From contig NZ_JACAOA010000021.1 of the NCBI RefSeq assembly GCF_014049385.1, forward strand, positions 1-38,653: a DNA stretch of 38,653 nt, given 5' to 3'. The notes under the pieces were generated by a model that worked only from the letters and a program-made list of their open reading frames with translations, made no database searches and was not told the origin of the DNA. This DNA is from Ruoffia halotolerans (GTDB lineage Bacteria; Bacillota; Bacilli; Lactobacillales; Aerococcaceae). The translations under genes were made by a program, and so were the position numbers. Shown here piece after piece: positions 24,590 through 33,397 of this stretch (position 1 is its first letter; the number at the start of each line of letters is the position of its first letter).

Positions 24590-25819
24590 ATGAAAATAAA
24601 TCCGAATTTTAATCGCTTACCTGGGAATTACTTATTTAATCATATTGCTGAGAAAGTTTCAGCATTCAAAGAAGGCAATCCTGACTCAGAAGTTATCAAA
24701 TTGTCTATTGGTGATGTCACTCAACCTTTACCAAGGGGAGTGGTTGAAGCAATGACTCAAGCAGGTCAAGAACAATTGAATTCTGAAACTTTCAAAGGCT
24801 ATGGGCCAAGTACTGGCTATCCATTTCTTAAGCAAGCGATTATAGTGCATAGTTATCAAACATTGAATATTGATTTATCAGAAGATGACTTATTTATATC
24901 AGATGGTTCAAAGACAGATGCAGGAGCCATTCAAGAGTTATTTAGTCTGGAAGCTAAGATTGCGATTGGTGATCCGGCGTATCCGACTTATATTGATAGT
25001 AATGTTATGGCGGGACGCTTAGGACATTATGATGATATGAGTCAAAGTTGGTCTGAATTAATAACGATTCCGATGACGGTCGATAATCACTTTCAAGCGG
25101 TGCCAGATTTTGATGAAGGCGAGCAGCCAGATGTGATATATATTTGTTCACCGAATAATCCCACGGGTGTCGCTATGACGAAGGATCAACTGCAAGAATG
25201 GGTTGACTATGCGATTGAGCATGAAAGTGTCATAATTTTTGATGGGGCTTATGAATCCTTTATACAAGATGATCATATCCCGCATTCCATCTATGAATGT
25301 GAAGGGGCTAAGCAATGTGCGATTGAAATGCGTAGCTTTTCTAAGACAGCGGGCTTCACGGGTATGCGTATAGGTTATACTGTCTTACCTAAAGAACTTG
25401 TGATTGAAGGTCAATCATTGAATGCCATGTGGACGCGTCGCCAACCAACGAAATTTAACGGTACTTCATATATCATTCAACGCGCGGCATTAGCGACTTT
25501 CGAACCGGAAGTTAAAAAAGAGTTGAAGGATAATATTGTATATTATCAACGTAATGCTCAGCATATGGTTGATGCTTTCAATGATGCGAGGATTGAACAC
25601 TACGGTGGGGTAAATGCACCATATATTTGGTTGAAAACACCAAGAGACTTATCTTCTTGGGAATATTTCGATGAATTACTACAGGAAAGTCAAGTTGTCA
25701 TCACACCAGGTTCTGGCTATGGGGCTAATGGTGAAGGCTTTATGCGACTGACTGCCTTTGGAACATATGAAGATACAGTTGAAGCGACTCAAAGAATCGT
25801 CGAAACTTATTATAAATAA
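24590..25819 (+). CDS. Fold-type I PLP aminotransferase, DapL-like
   Basis: A 409-residue PLP enzyme. The N terminus (MKINPNFNRLPGNYLF, then LSIGDVTQPLP) and the GYGPSTGYPFL block closely follow LL-diaminopimelate aminotransferases (DapL). Other marks are CSPNNPTG (186-193), FDGAY (217-221), the PLP lysine Lys252 in SFSKTAGFTGMR, and the substrate-carboxylate Arg260 or a C-terminal Arg. DapL makes LL-diaminopimelate for lysine and cell-wall synthesis. Here, however, the gene follows chorismate mutase in an operon with a Tyr/Phe leader. It may instead transaminate prephenate, phenylpyruvate or hydroxyphenylpyruvate. Sequence alone favours the DapL family; the aromatic role is a context inference. 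AAAGGAG precedes the ATG. Confidence 0.85.
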   Translation: MKINPNFNRLPGNYLFNHIAEKVSAFKEGNPDSEVIKLSIGDVTQPLPRGVVEAMTQAGQEQLNSETFKGYGPSTGYPFLKQAIIVHSYQTLNIDLSEDDLFISDGSKTDAGAIQELFSLEAKIAIGDPAYPTYIDSNVMAGRLGHYDDMSQSWSELITIPMTVDNHFQAVPDFDEGEQPDVIYICSPNNPTGVAMTKDQLQEWVDYAIEHESVIIFDGAYESFIQDDHIPHSIYECEGAKQCAIEMRSFSKTAGFTGMRIGYTVLPKELVIEGQSLNAMWTRRQPTKFNGTSYIIQRAALATFEPEVKKELKDNIVYYQRNAQHMVDAFNDARIEHYGGVNAPYIWLKTPRDLSSWEYFDELLQESQVVITPGSGYGANGEGFMRLTAFGTYEDTVEATQRIVETYYK

Positions 25820-25820
25820 A

Positions 25821-25866
25821 AAATACGGTTTGAAGTTCTCAATGAATTTCAATCCGTATTTATTTG
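25821..25866. terminator. Intrinsic terminator after the aminotransferase
   Basis: AAATACGG...TTGAA pairs with TTCAA...CCGTATTT with one mismatch across a 13-base loop. T-rich sequence follows on the plus strand and A/T-rich sequence on the other. It lies between convergent transcription units, the minus-strand one being a pseudogene. Confidence 0.75.
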
Positions 25867-25867
25867 T

Positions 25868-27281
25868 TTAATAGTTAGCAATGATATCTTTGATGAGTTG
25901 ATAGCTAACGGATTGAGTTTTATAATTTGAATTATTTTGAAAAACAGCTGCACTCACTAACATTCCATGGGCATGAAATGTAGGAATTTCGCACCAACTA
26001 GGTGAAATCACAATTGCGTTGAGACATTGAGACTCAATCCACCTGGAGTGTCAGGCATAATGTAGCGTTTATTTAATAGTGAATGAATTAATGGATGAAT
26101 ATTTAAATCGCCTTCTAAACGAAGGTTTACACCCGTTACGTTAATAACCTATTCCGCACGTAAAATCTCTTCATTATTCTCATTCTCCATAATGTATTCT
26201 CGTGAGTTATCATCATAATCAACAGTTTCATCATCTTTGAGAATGGTTAATTGGCCACGGTCCTCACCTTCAATAATAGCTTCAGCCGACTTCATCGGAA
26301 GTTTTCCTTTAGCTAAGTTAAAGGGTTCTTGATATTTATTTAAGTATGCTTTTCGTTCTGATTCAGGCATATTTTGCCATAAGAAAGTCAATATTCGAGT
26401 TGTGGAAACACCAATACGTTCTGTCTTCGTCATTAAATTTGAATGATTTTAAGACTCTCCTAGCCCTGCAGTTCCTGTTTGCAAAGGAATATTATAGAAA
26501 TCTTCAAAATGAATATTTAAATGATTAAACCCTTTTTGAATAAGTTTATCTAATGCATCGAAATAGAGAATTTTCTCATTTGAATCCATTGTCGCTTTGA
26601 CGTTATCCATCGTAATATGCGTCATTTTTAAACTACTGTAATCTGCTGTTCCTACTGTATTGAAAAAGTTATGACGTGAGAAAGTATACACGGATTCATT
26701 TTCACGTTCTTGTAATAGATATTTGAGAACGTCGATCGCAGTTAGACCTGTTCGAATGGCAACGATACGGTCATCTTCAGAATAGTCATGTGTGAGTTCA
26801 TTTAGAGGGTAAGGGTCTAATACTGGTAGAGAACCAGAACACAGATGGACACGATCATATTGATGTACCTCATTTGACTCAGTGACTAATTCCAACTGTT
26901 TTGTTTCACTTAACTATCGCATATCTACGATGGTTTCATAGTGTACAGTTGCATTCAATAATTCAATTTGCTTCATTGTTCGATCATTTAAATACTCACC
27001 AAACAAGGCACGCATCATAAATTCGGGAATATCGCCTTCAATTTTTGCTTCTTCTTTTAGCCTAACTTCATACTCACCTGGTTATTCGTAATCATAAGTA
27101 ATATCAGTTGTTCTGGTATTTACTAGTGCTAAATCTGAATCCTCTCTAACAAGTACCCCGCGCCCAAAGCTAAACGAGGTATCGTAGCAATCAATAGTAA
27201 CATCATGATTTTTTCTTTTAATTCTTTTGAATAAGAAGTGAGAACAGCCGATCCGTTAATTCCCATCCCACTAATTGTGAT
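25868..27281 (-). pseudogene. Decayed FAD/NAD(P)-binding protein gene
   Basis: Read on the minus strand, remnants line up in order over about 470 codons. They are a nucleotide-binding start ISGMGINGSAVL behind AAGGAGG, HDVTIDCYDTSFSFGRG, HLCSGSLPVLDPYP, a long middle block (26449-26895 and 26149-26433), VINVTGVNLRLEGDL, and a C terminus ending KDIIANY before TAA at 25868. These fit the FAD-NAD(P)-binding family related to NAD_binding_9 proteins. It is broken by in-frame stops at 27082-27084, 26914-26916, 26449-26451 and 26149-26151, and by frameshifts near 27215 and 26020. A normal ATG start is missing too. The many lesions mean long-standing decay. The two longest remaining ORFs are fragments, not genes. 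Confidence 0.85.
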
Positions 27282-27377
27282 ATCCTCCTTATAAAAAAGT
27301 TTTAAACTTTGATTCTAAGGTTAATTAAATCATATTCAAGTCCGTGTTAATAATTACCTAAAGTAACTTAATGCAAT

Positions 27378-27392
27378 TGAAATGTAATTTCA
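27378..27392 (+). promoter_or_regulatory. MurR-like operator 1 of the mupG-murQ-murP operon
   Basis: TGAAAT-GTA-ATTTCA, a perfect 6+6 inverted repeat with a 3-base spacer, 47 bp upstream (centre to centre) of an identical-arm dyad at 27425. Probably bound by the RpiR/MurR-type regulator; inferred. Confidence 0.55.
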
Positions 27393-27423
27393 TTTCATTC
27401 TTGATAAAAACAAAATATTTGTA

Positions 27424-27452
27424 TTGAAATTTCATTTCATAAGTTGTATAAT
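27424..27452 (+). promoter_or_regulatory. Promoter of mupG-murQ-murP with operator 2
   Basis: TTGAAA (27424-27429) and a perfect TATAAT (27447-27452) with a 17-bp spacer. The dyad TGAAAT-TTC-ATTTCA (27425-27439) covers the -35 box and most of the spacer, so binding would block initiation. The arms are identical to operator 1 and match the PTS promoter dyad at 7944. Confidence 0.75.
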
Positions 27453-27458
27453 TTGTTT

Positions 27459-27472
27459 AGAAAACGATTACA
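27459..27472 (+). promoter_or_regulatory. cre box (CcpA site) of the mupG-murQ-murP operon
   Basis: AGAAAACGATTACA matches 12 of 14 cre consensus positions and lies at the expected transcript start, the same geometry as the cre box at 7990. Confidence 0.6.
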
Positions 27473-27485
27473 ATGGAGTGAGGAT

Positions 27486-28553
27486 ATGTATGGTATTTCA
27501 ATATATTTAAATGAAGATGTGACAGAAGAAGTTAAACAGTACATAAGACGCATGCATGAGATTGGTTTTAAAGGTATTTTCTCGTCAATTCATATCCCTG
27601 AAGATGATTCTGGATTGTATTTAGATCGATTAGGGCAATTAGGTTCGGTAGCAAAAGATTATGAAATGGAATTAGTCGTTGATGTTTCTGGAGACGCCTT
27701 AAAGAACTTAGGTATTTATTATAAAGATTTAACTCCATTGAATGAACTAGGTGTGACTGGAATTCGAGTCGACTATGGAGTCAGTCACGAAGAGATTAAA
27801 CTCATTAGTGAGCAAGTAGATGTAGTTTTAAATGCGAGTACAATCAGCGTAGAAGATTTGAATATTTTAAAAGAGTTAGAAGTGGATTTCACGGCGATTG
27901 AGGCTTGGCATAATTATTATCCGCGTCCTGAAACGGGCTTAGATAAATTAGAGTTTATTAATATGAACAAGTGGCTGAAAGAGCAAGGGATTACGGTCAT
28001 GGCTTTTGTACCAGGAGAGGGTGATTTGAGAGGACCTTTATATGAAGGATTACCAACTTTAGAAGACCACCGTTACAAACAATCTTTAGGGAGTGCGCTT
28101 GAATTAAGGCAAACAACCTTTGTTGATAAAGTGTATATTGGCGACCCAGGTTTGAGTACTTATAGTCAAATTCAGTGGGAAAAATATTTAAACGAAACAG
28201 TCTTATATTTCGAAGCAGTCGCGACTTCCAACACTATCGAACAACTGAAACATATCGAAGGGCGACATACTCAAAGAATGGACGCGGCTCGCGATGTCAT
28301 TCGTAGTCAGGAAGCAAGGGTGAGACAAGATTTCGTAGTTAAACCGGAACAAATGACTGAACGAACGGTAGGTTCAATTACGATTGATAACTCTAATTAT
28401 CTTCGATACGAAGGAGAAGTTCAAATAACAAAAACGAATCTACCAGCGGATGAAAAGGTTAATGTGATGGGTTATATACAATCGGATGATTATCTTTTAC
28501 TTGAGGCGATAAGACCTGGCCAACCGTTTGAAATTCAATGGAAGAGAGGATAG
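27486..28553 (+). CDS. mupG: MupG, 6-phospho-N-acetylmuramidase
   Basis: A 355-residue DUF871-family glycosidase. MupG hydrolyses MurNAc-6-P-GlcNAc, formed by MurP-mediated uptake of MurNAc-GlcNAc, into MurNAc-6-P and GlcNAc. It shows the barrel start YGISIYLNED, VVDVSGDALKNLGI (64-77), IRVDYG (93-98) and the motif WHNYYPRPETGLD (141-153), with a C-terminal cyclophilin-like domain. I choose the ATG at 27486, preceded by GGAGTGAGG. A longer TTG-initiated frame from 27444 would begin inside the -10 box and is not credible. Four bases separate it from murQ, and murP follows, the mupG-murQ-murP set known from staphylococci and bacilli. Controlled by the dyads and cre box just upstream. Confidence 0.93.
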   Translation: MYGISIYLNEDVTEEVKQYIRRMHEIGFKGIFSSIHIPEDDSGLYLDRLGQLGSVAKDYEMELVVDVSGDALKNLGIYYKDLTPLNELGVTGIRVDYGVSHEEIKLISEQVDVVLNASTISVEDLNILKELEVDFTAIEAWHNYYPRPETGLDKLEFINMNKWLKEQGITVMAFVPGEGDLRGPLYEGLPTLEDHRYKQSLGSALELRQTTFVDKVYIGDPGLSTYSQIQWEKYLNETVLYFEAVATSNTIEQLKHIEGRHTQRMDAARDVIRSQEARVRQDFVVKPEQMTERTVGSITIDNSNYLRYEGEVQITKTNLPADEKVNVMGYIQSDDYLLLEAIRPGQPFEIQWKRG

Positions 28554-28557
28554 ATAG

Positions 28558-29463
28558 ATGAAATTAGACAAGCTAACAACAGAGACGAGAAATGAAGCTT
28601 CAATGGCATTAGACCAAATGAGCGTTCAAGAAGCTATTGCACTGATGAATCAAGAAGATCGTCGTGTACCCGAAGCGATTGAAGAAGTTTTACCACAAAT
28701 AGAAGCAGCGATTAAATTAATCGTGAAATCTTTTAAACAAGACGGTCGCTTAATATACATGGGAGCAGGAACGAGCGGACGCTTAGGGGTCTTAGATGCA
28801 GCGGAATGTGTACCAACCTTTAGTACACCGCCTGAGATGGTCGTTGGTTTAATTGCTGGTGGAGAAAAAGCCATGTTATCAGCAGTTGAAGGTGCAGAAG
28901 ATTCTGCGGATTTTGGGCGAGATGACTTAAAAGAATTGAAATTAACTAATAAAGATACAGTTGTGGGAATTGCGGCAAGTGGTCGAACGCCTTATGTTAA
29001 AGGTGGTTTGGCTTATGCTCAAGAAGTTGGCGCATCTACGGTATCACTTGCTTGTAACAAAGGCGCTGAAATTAGTGAATACAGCCAAGTTGCCATTGAA
29101 GTGGATGCAGGCGCAGAAGTATTAACCGGGTCAACTCGGTTAAAAGCAGGAACAGCTCAAAAGTTAATCTTAAATATGTTATCAACAGTATCGATGGTAC
29201 AAATTGGAAAAGTGTATAAAAATTTAATGGTAGACGTACAACCAACCAATGAAAAGTTAGAAGAACGTTCCAAACGAATTATAATGCAAGCGACAGAATG
29301 TGATTATGAAGTAGCAGAAAAAGCTTTTCAAGAAGCAGATAACAACGTTAAAGTGGCCATTGTTATGGTATTAACAAATAATGATCCAAATAGTGCAAAA
29401 GACATATTAAGTCATAACAACGGGTTTATCCGAGAAGCTATAAAAGAAGAGGAGGAGCAATGA
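28558..29463 (+). CDS. murQ: N-acetylmuramic acid 6-phosphate etherase
   Basis: A 301-residue SIS-domain lyase that removes the lactyl ether of MurNAc-6-P, giving GlcNAc-6-P and D-lactate. Motifs are [16 protein letters not shown] (69-84), with catalytic Glu83, VEGAEDS with Glu114, and [11 protein letters not shown]. Full family length (about 300). AGAGAGGA precedes the ATG. Its stop overlaps the murP start (ATGA), so the two are translationally coupled. It also consumes the product of AnmK (6718). Confidence 0.97.
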   Translation: MKLDKLTTETRNEASMALDQMSVQEAIALMNQEDRRVPEAIEEVLPQIEAAIKLIVKSFKQDGRLIYMGAGTSGRLGVLDAAECVPTFSTPPEMVVGLIAGGEKAMLSAVEGAEDSADFGRDDLKELKLTNKDTVVGIAASGRTPYVKGGLAYAQEVGASTVSLACNKGAEISEYSQVAIEVDAGAEVLTGSTRLKAGTAQKLILNMLSTVSMVQIGKVYKNLMVDVQPTNEKLEERSKRIIMQATECDYEVAEKAFQEADNNVKVAIVMVLTNNDPNSAKDILSHNNGFIREAIKEEEEQ

Positions 29464-30959
29464 TGAATACAACAAAAGAACAATTGATTGCTAAAGAAAT
29501 ATACAAACATATGGGTGGTAAAGACAACACTACAGACATCTATAATTGTATGACACGTGTCCGGATTGATTTTGTTGATCCAAGTGTCGTCGATGAAGTT
29601 GAATTGAAAAAAGTTGAAGGTGTCATGGGTGTTGTTCAAGACGGGAATAACTTACAAGTAGTTGTCGGTCCGGGTACAGCTAGTAAAGTAGCAACTGAAT
29701 TAGCAAGTATGTCAGGCAGTGTGAAAGGTGCGGCTGTCGATGAAAACCTTGACCCAGAATTAACATCTGGACGAGCTAGTACAGAACAAATTACAAAAAA
29801 GAATAAAGAAAAATATAAAAAAGGGAATGACAATGCCTTTAAACGTATTACTCGCTCTATAGCTAGTATCTTTGTTCCGTTAATACCAGCCTTCGTTGGT
29901 GCCGGTATTATTGGGGGGATTGCATCCATCTTCCAGAACATGATTACCGCTGGTCAACTCGATGCAGCCACTTGGGGTCATGCAGTTGATATACTAAATA
30001 TTATTAAAAATGGTTTATTCGGCTACTTAAATATTTATGTAGGTATTAACGCTGCCAAAGTATTTGGCGCAACTCAAGGTTTAGGGGGAGTTATTGCCGG
30101 AATCATTTACTTATCAGGAATGAATCCAGAAAACCCATTAATGAATATCTTTACAGGTGAGCCATTATTAGCAGGTCAAGGTGGGATAATCGGAGTAATT
30201 TTTGCGGTATTCATCTTATCTTATGTTGAAAAAGCAGTAAGAAAAGTGATTCCGGATGCATTAGATATCATCTTTACACCAACAATTGCATTACTTGTAG
30301 TTGGTTTATTAACAATCTTTGTCATCATGCCAGTTGCCGGGGTCATTTCATCCTCGTTAGTTGGATCCATAAATTGGGTTCTAGATATTGGTGGAGCCTT
30401 CTCAGGCTTTATATTAGGTGCATTCTTCCTACCACTCGTTATGTTTGGTTTACATCAAGTCTTAACGCCTATTCATATTGAAATGATCAGCTCAACGGGA
30501 CAGACAAACCTATTACCTATTCTTGCGATGGCAGGTGCAGGACAAGTAGGAGCAGCTATTGCTGTTTGGATGAAAGCACGTGAGAACAAACAATTAACAA
30601 ATATGATTAAAGGTGCTTTACCTGTTGGTATCTTAGGAATCGGTGAACCACTCATCTATGCTGTCACTTTACCATTAGGTAGAACATTTATTACAGCCTG
30701 TATCGGTGGAGGTATTGGTGGTGCCGTGATTGGTTTCTTTGGAAGTGTTGGAGCAACAGCGATTGGACCAAGTGGAGTTGCTTTGATTCCACTAATTGCT
30801 AATAACATGTGGTTACAATATGTCATTGGTTTAATTGCAGCTTATATTGGTGGCTTTGTCGTTACATACTTCTTCGGAGTACCAAAATCAGCCATGGAAC
30901 CTACTGAATTACAAGGATCAGGTTCACAAGCACAAGATCCGTTAGCTGACTTTAACTAA
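29460..30959 (+). CDS. murP: PTS N-acetylmuramic acid EIIBC
   Basis: A 499-residue glucose-superfamily PTS permease. The N-terminal EIIB domain has phospho-Cys30 in YNCMTRVR. A charged linker (about 100-128) leads into an EIIC domain with about ten membrane helices and the sugar-site motif [13 protein letters not shown]. There is no EIIA domain, as in known MurP proteins, which borrow EIIA from the glucose PTS. It imports MurNAc or MurNAc-GlcNAc as the 6-phosphate for MupG and MurQ. A sucrose/trehalose-type specificity is possible from sequence but excluded by context. ATG at 29460 or 29463 behind GAGGAGGAG. Confidence 0.93.
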   Translation: MMNTTKEQLIAKEIYKHMGGKDNTTDIYNCMTRVRIDFVDPSVVDEVELKKVEGVMGVVQDGNNLQVVVGPGTASKVATELASMSGSVKGAAVDENLDPELTSGRASTEQITKKNKEKYKKGNDNAFKRITRSIASIFVPLIPAFVGAGIIGGIASIFQNMITAGQLDAATWGHAVDILNIIKNGLFGYLNIYVGINAAKVFGATQGLGGVIAGIIYLSGMNPENPLMNIFTGEPLLAGQGGIIGVIFAVFILSYVEKAVRKVIPDALDIIFTPTIALLVVGLLTIFVIMPVAGVISSSLVGSINWVLDIGGAFSGFILGAFFLPLVMFGLHQVLTPIHIEMISSTGQTNLLPILAMAGAGQVGAAIAVWMKARENKQLTNMIKGALPVGILGIGEPLIYAVTLPLGRTFITACIGGGIGGAVIGFFGSVGATAIGPSGVALIPLIANNMWLQYVIGLIAAYIGGFVVTYFFGVPKSAMEPTELQGSGSQAQDPLADFN

Positions 30960-30976
30960 TCAGATAACGAGTCATT

Positions 30977-31015
30977 GACCTTAATGAGATTTAATTCTCA
31001 TTAAGGTCTTTTTTT
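30977..31015 (+). terminator. Intrinsic terminator after murP
   Basis: GACCTTAATGAGA pairs perfectly over 13 bp with TCTCATTAAGGTC around TTTAAT, followed by seven T. Confidence 0.93.
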
Positions 31016-31121
31016 GTTTCATATGATTTCACCGGATTAAATTCGTATTGTATTGTTAGTTAGTGTAAACTAATAGTTATAAAATACAACAAGAAAGACA
31101 AAAGGATAAGGAGAATGAGTT

Positions 31122-31967
31122 ATGAAGAAGCGTTTATTATTCCTTGGATTGTTAAATCTACTTGTTGTCCAAACAGTTCATGCGGAAGAACAAAGTGAAA
31201 GTCCATCTGTTTCCCCTGATTTGGCGACACAAATACTCGAAGGCAAATTCAGTGATGAAACAAAAGAAACTATCTATAACAAAATAAAAGATGTCTTGGA
31301 CAAAGTGACTGAAGTGATCGAATCAGGTAATAATATGAATGGCATTATCGGTATTGCTGATATCATAGAGTTATATGGGGATGAGTATACCTATGAAGAA
31401 GATTCACTCAAATATGATATGTGGGTAGCCGTAGATACCTTTAAACTGACGGTTTCAATGAATGAAAACAATCAAGTGGACTATTTATATGGAAATTTGT
31501 ATCCGACGTTTGAAAGATTACAAACAACAGATTCAGAATCTGATTTAGAAAAAGTGCAAGAAGTAATCAATCATCCTGATGCTTTACCAAGTTTTTCTGA
31601 AGTGGATGAAAATTATAAGGATTATTATTTTGAATTTATTCAAGATGAAATGTCTTATATTACTGGGACATATAGTATGACCTACGACTGGGCTTCTAAA
31701 GATTTAATTCAATTAGAAGTTGGGCAAGCTAATTATGGTCGTGCCAACTTAACAGTGACACAAGCTGAGATTGATGAATTAAAGCAAAGGGATAATTTAA
31801 TTATTCAAGATGTTATCGATGTGGTTGGTGATAACTGGACGTATGTTCAGAATCTTCAAGAGAATAGCCACTCATTCATCTGGCAAGATCCCTTGGGTAA
31901 ACATATTACAGTCACAGTGGCGGAAGATTTAAGCGTTGAAGAAATTTCGACAGGCAACTTAGAATAA
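31122..31967 (+). CDS. Secreted protein with an internal duplication, function unknown
   Basis: 281 residues. The signal peptide MKKRLLFLGLLNLLVVQTVHA is probably cleaved after VHA (21). The mature part contains two similar segments: IADIIELYGDEYTYEED...TFKLTVSMNENNQVDYL (78-122) and IQDVIDVVGDNWTYVQN...HITVTVAEDLSVEEI (228-275). This pattern (helix, Gly-Asp turn, Tyr strand, then two strands) recalls SmpA/BLIP-like or DUF3862-type modules, though I cannot name the family. Between them is a segment with YYFEFIQDEMSYITGTYSM. It is 21 bases before the CapA-like gene with no terminator, so the two form an operon. AAGGAG precedes the ATG. A cell-envelope role is likely from location. Confidence 0.8.
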   Translation: MKKRLLFLGLLNLLVVQTVHAEEQSESPSVSPDLATQILEGKFSDETKETIYNKIKDVLDKVTEVIESGNNMNGIIGIADIIELYGDEYTYEEDSLKYDMWVAVDTFKLTVSMNENNQVDYLYGNLYPTFERLQTTDSESDLEKVQEVINHPDALPSFSEVDENYKDYYFEFIQDEMSYITGTYSMTYDWASKDLIQLEVGQANYGRANLTVTQAEIDELKQRDNLIIQDVIDVVGDNWTYVQNLQENSHSFIWQDPLGKHITVTVAEDLSVEEISTGNLE

Positions 31968-31988
31968 AATCGAATAAGGAGAGAATGA

Positions 31989-33359
31989 ATGTCTAAAAAA
32001 ACAAGAACGTGGTTAGCGATCATTGGAAGCTTACTTATTCTGACAATCGTTGGCTTATATATTTATACTTTTTCAAATACATCACAAGCAGACTCTACTT
32101 CTAATGAATCCACTCAAATAGCTAGTCAATCTTCTGTTAGTAAAGAAAGTGTTCAAGAAGAGATGGCGGAAGAGCCGGTTGAACCGATTGAACAGGAGTT
32201 TTTATTTGAGGACTTACCAATGAAAGAAGGTAAAGAAACACTTCCATCACAAGAAGGGGAGTTAACCTTAAGATCAGTTGGGGATGTGTTAATTCATGAC
32301 CGTGTCAGTTATTTGGCTGACACTTATTCACCAATCTATCAAGATACTGTGGCGAATATGCTTGAAGAAGGTTTTGAACCTGACCTCTTTGATGAAGGTG
32401 CAGCCTATGACTTTATGCCGATGTTAGCTCATATTCAACCTTATTTGGAATATGCTGATATTTCGATGGCTAATTTAGAAGTGATTGCTGCTTCACCGCA
32501 GCTACCAATGTCAGGGTATCCGCAGTTTAATGCACCAAGTGAGATCATTACTGCGCTGAAAAGAATTGGTATTGATATCGTAAGTAATGCCACAAATCAT
32601 ACCCTTGACTGGTTCAGTGAAGGGGCGCACTATTCACTTCAGAACTTGCAAGATGAGGACATGATGTATGTAGGAAGTTATGAATCGTGGGAAGATTATA
32701 ATACAAACCGAATAATAGAAGCAAATGGCATCAATATCGGATTCTTAAATTATTCTTATGGAACCAATGGTATTCCCGTACCTGCTGGAGAAGAGTATTT
32801 AATTAGTCTGATTGACGTTCCATTAATGGTAGCTGAAGTTGAAGCATTGTCCCAACAAGTGGATGCAGTTGTCGTAAGTTTACAACTTGGGAATGAATAT
32901 GATACTTTGCCGAATGAAGATCAGTTTTATATATTTCAAGCATTAAGTGATGCAGGGGCTAAGCTAATCTTAGGCGGGCATCCCCATGTCCTACAACCAG
33001 TTGATTGGTATAATGATGGGGAGACCTTTGCTATTTATTCTCAAGCGAGTTTTCTAACTGGGCAAAGAGATTTAGATAATAAGCAAGGCGGTATTACTGA
33101 AGTAACGTTTCAGCGTGATGAGTCTGGTGAAGTGAATGTTGTGAATCCTAAGTTTATGCCTATATTTAACTTGGGGGTGGAAGCAGAGAAGATGTATCAA
33201 GTTGTTCCCTTTGCTGATATCAACTTACATCAAATTCCCGATGGCCAACTGTGGTGGGATATGATTGATGAACGGATGCATACTTATGTGGATGGCTTTG
33301 AGTTTGTAACTCATTTAGAAACAGAAGTGACTGAGGAAACAACAGATACTTTCAGATAG
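31989..33359 (+). CDS. CapA/PgsA-like envelope metallophosphatase-fold protein
   Basis: 456 residues. An N-terminal membrane anchor (about 9-28) is followed by a Ser/Thr/Glu-rich linker (about 30-90) and an extracellular CapA-type domain with calcineurin-like fold motifs: SVGDVLIHDR (96-105), ANLEV (161-165), SNATNHTLD (199-207) and GGHPHVLQP (329-337). Family members take part in poly-gamma-glutamate or capsule production, or are envelope proteins of unknown role. No capB, capC or pgs partner is nearby, so polyglutamate synthesis is unlikely here. In the motif usually written HWGxEY the sequence is QLGNEY (299-304), so the normal His is Gln. AAGGAG precedes the start. Probably co-expressed with the secreted protein upstream. 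Confidence 0.85.
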   Translation: MSKKTRTWLAIIGSLLILTIVGLYIYTFSNTSQADSTSNESTQIASQSSVSKESVQEEMAEEPVEPIEQEFLFEDLPMKEGKETLPSQEGELTLRSVGDVLIHDRVSYLADTYSPIYQDTVANMLEEGFEPDLFDEGAAYDFMPMLAHIQPYLEYADISMANLEVIAASPQLPMSGYPQFNAPSEIITALKRIGIDIVSNATNHTLDWFSEGAHYSLQNLQDEDMMYVGSYESWEDYNTNRIIEANGINIGFLNYSYGTNGIPVPAGEEYLISLIDVPLMVAEVEALSQQVDAVVVSLQLGNEYDTLPNEDQFYIFQALSDAGAKLILGGHPHVLQPVDWYNDGETFAIYSQASFLTGQRDLDNKQGGITEVTFQRDESGEVNVVNPKFMPIFNLGVEAEKMYQVVPFADINLHQIPDGQLWWDMIDERMHTYVDGFEFVTHLETEVTEETTDTFR

Positions 33360-33397
33360 ATGGAAAGCTACATTAGCTATTATTTTACATTTCCCTG

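Noticed and set aside
26149-26895. Two minus-strand ORFs as separate hypothetical genes
   Set aside because: They are in-order pieces of one decayed FAD/NAD(P)-binding protein, separated by stop codons, without their own ribosome binding sites.
27444-27485. TTG-initiated N-terminal extension of the second MupG
   Set aside because: It would begin inside the -10 box and pass through the cre box; the ATG at 27486 has GGAGTGAGG upstream and matches the family N terminus.
33361-33386. Terminator after the CapA-like gene
   Set aside because: Only a 5-bp AGCTA/TAGCT stem with a 3-base loop, followed by interrupted T; too weak to list as a feature.
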